Source of the DNA: Cristatella mucedo
Lineage: Eukaryota > Bryozoa > Phylactolaemata > Cristatellidae
Assembly (NCBI GenBank): GCA_009760855.2
Contig: WPIO01000051.1
Coordinates: forward strand, 1,851,501 to 1,915,500
DNA length: 64,000 nucleotides
Direction: 5' to 3'
Position 1 is the first letter of the stretch. Each line of letters starts with the position of its first letter. The notes beneath the pieces are model-generated. The model was not told where the DNA came from. It saw only the letters and a program-made list of their open reading frames with translations, and did not search any database. The position numbers and the translations under genes were made by a program. Below are positions 63,807 to 64,000 of the stretch, one piece after another.

Positions 63807-63962
63807 AGAATGAGGCGGTCGCCTCGTGGGGAATTCCTTATCGTTTGTCTCCTCGGGAGACTCGGCCGGATTCTCGGAGCGGCTGCCAGGCTTCCAAGGC
63901 GAGGCTGAACGATTTAGGGCGCTCGATTATTCCGCGAGAACTGTCGGGAGGTTGTCTTCGGA
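63807..63962 (+). CDS. Possible ferlin B exon 6 (linker)
   Basis: An acceptor TTGCAG at 63806 and a strong donor GGA/GTGAGC at 63962 bracket 156 bases. They stay open in the phase set by exon 5 (starts ENEAVASWGIPYRLSPRE). The peptide matches nothing I recognise, and the C2B domain expected next is not reached before the window ends. It is offered as the best splice-compatible candidate only. Confidence 0.25.
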
Positions 63963-64000
63963 GTGAGCTTTAAAATTTTCACCTAGAGCAGAGCCATCAC

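Overview
The window is eukaryotic, almost certainly from an invertebrate animal. Small exons with GT/AG borders and consistent phases are separated by introns from about 80 bp to 6 kb. The long introns are full of LINE and SINE copies and (CA)n, (TA)n and (GA)n microsatellites. No bacterial-style gene organisation was seen. The only host genes I could recognise are ferlins, the C2-domain, tail-anchored membrane-fusion proteins of animals. The sequence does not fix the phylum.

Gene A (+ strand, about 968 to 41535) is the 3' two thirds of a type-I ferlin (dysferlin/myoferlin-like). I reconstructed 31 exons joining in one open frame of 1390 codons plus stop. In order they encode FerA, FerB, the nested DysF region, C2D, C2E, C2F, C2G, a transmembrane helix and a short tail. 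Its 5' part (C2A, C2B, FerI, C2C) must lie before base 1. A polyadenylation signal lies at 41652.

From 41.7 to 52 kb there is an intergenic region with no recognisable host gene. It holds LINE and SINE copies, long (CA/TA) and (GT) tracts and two degenerate short-unit repeats. The best-preserved LINE reverse transcriptase is at 46.5-48.1 kb on the - strand.

Gene B (+ strand, from 52141 to beyond the window end) starts a second ferlin in the same orientation. Five exons encode an N-terminal C2A domain and a Ser/Arg-rich linker. It sits in a CpG-rich stretch that probably holds its promoter. The locus therefore looks like a head-to-tail pair of ferlin genes.

The repeats fall into four main families. 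LINE-A is a CR1/L2-like non-LTR element with a 3' hairpin and a (TTA)n tail. LINE-B is a second non-LTR element with an ACATT-type tail, and all seven copies are on the + strand. SINE-A is tRNA-derived, with about 13 copies. SINE-C has a tRNA-like head and a tail sharing the LINE-A hairpin. Most lie in introns longer than about 1.9 kb; most of the short introns are free of them.
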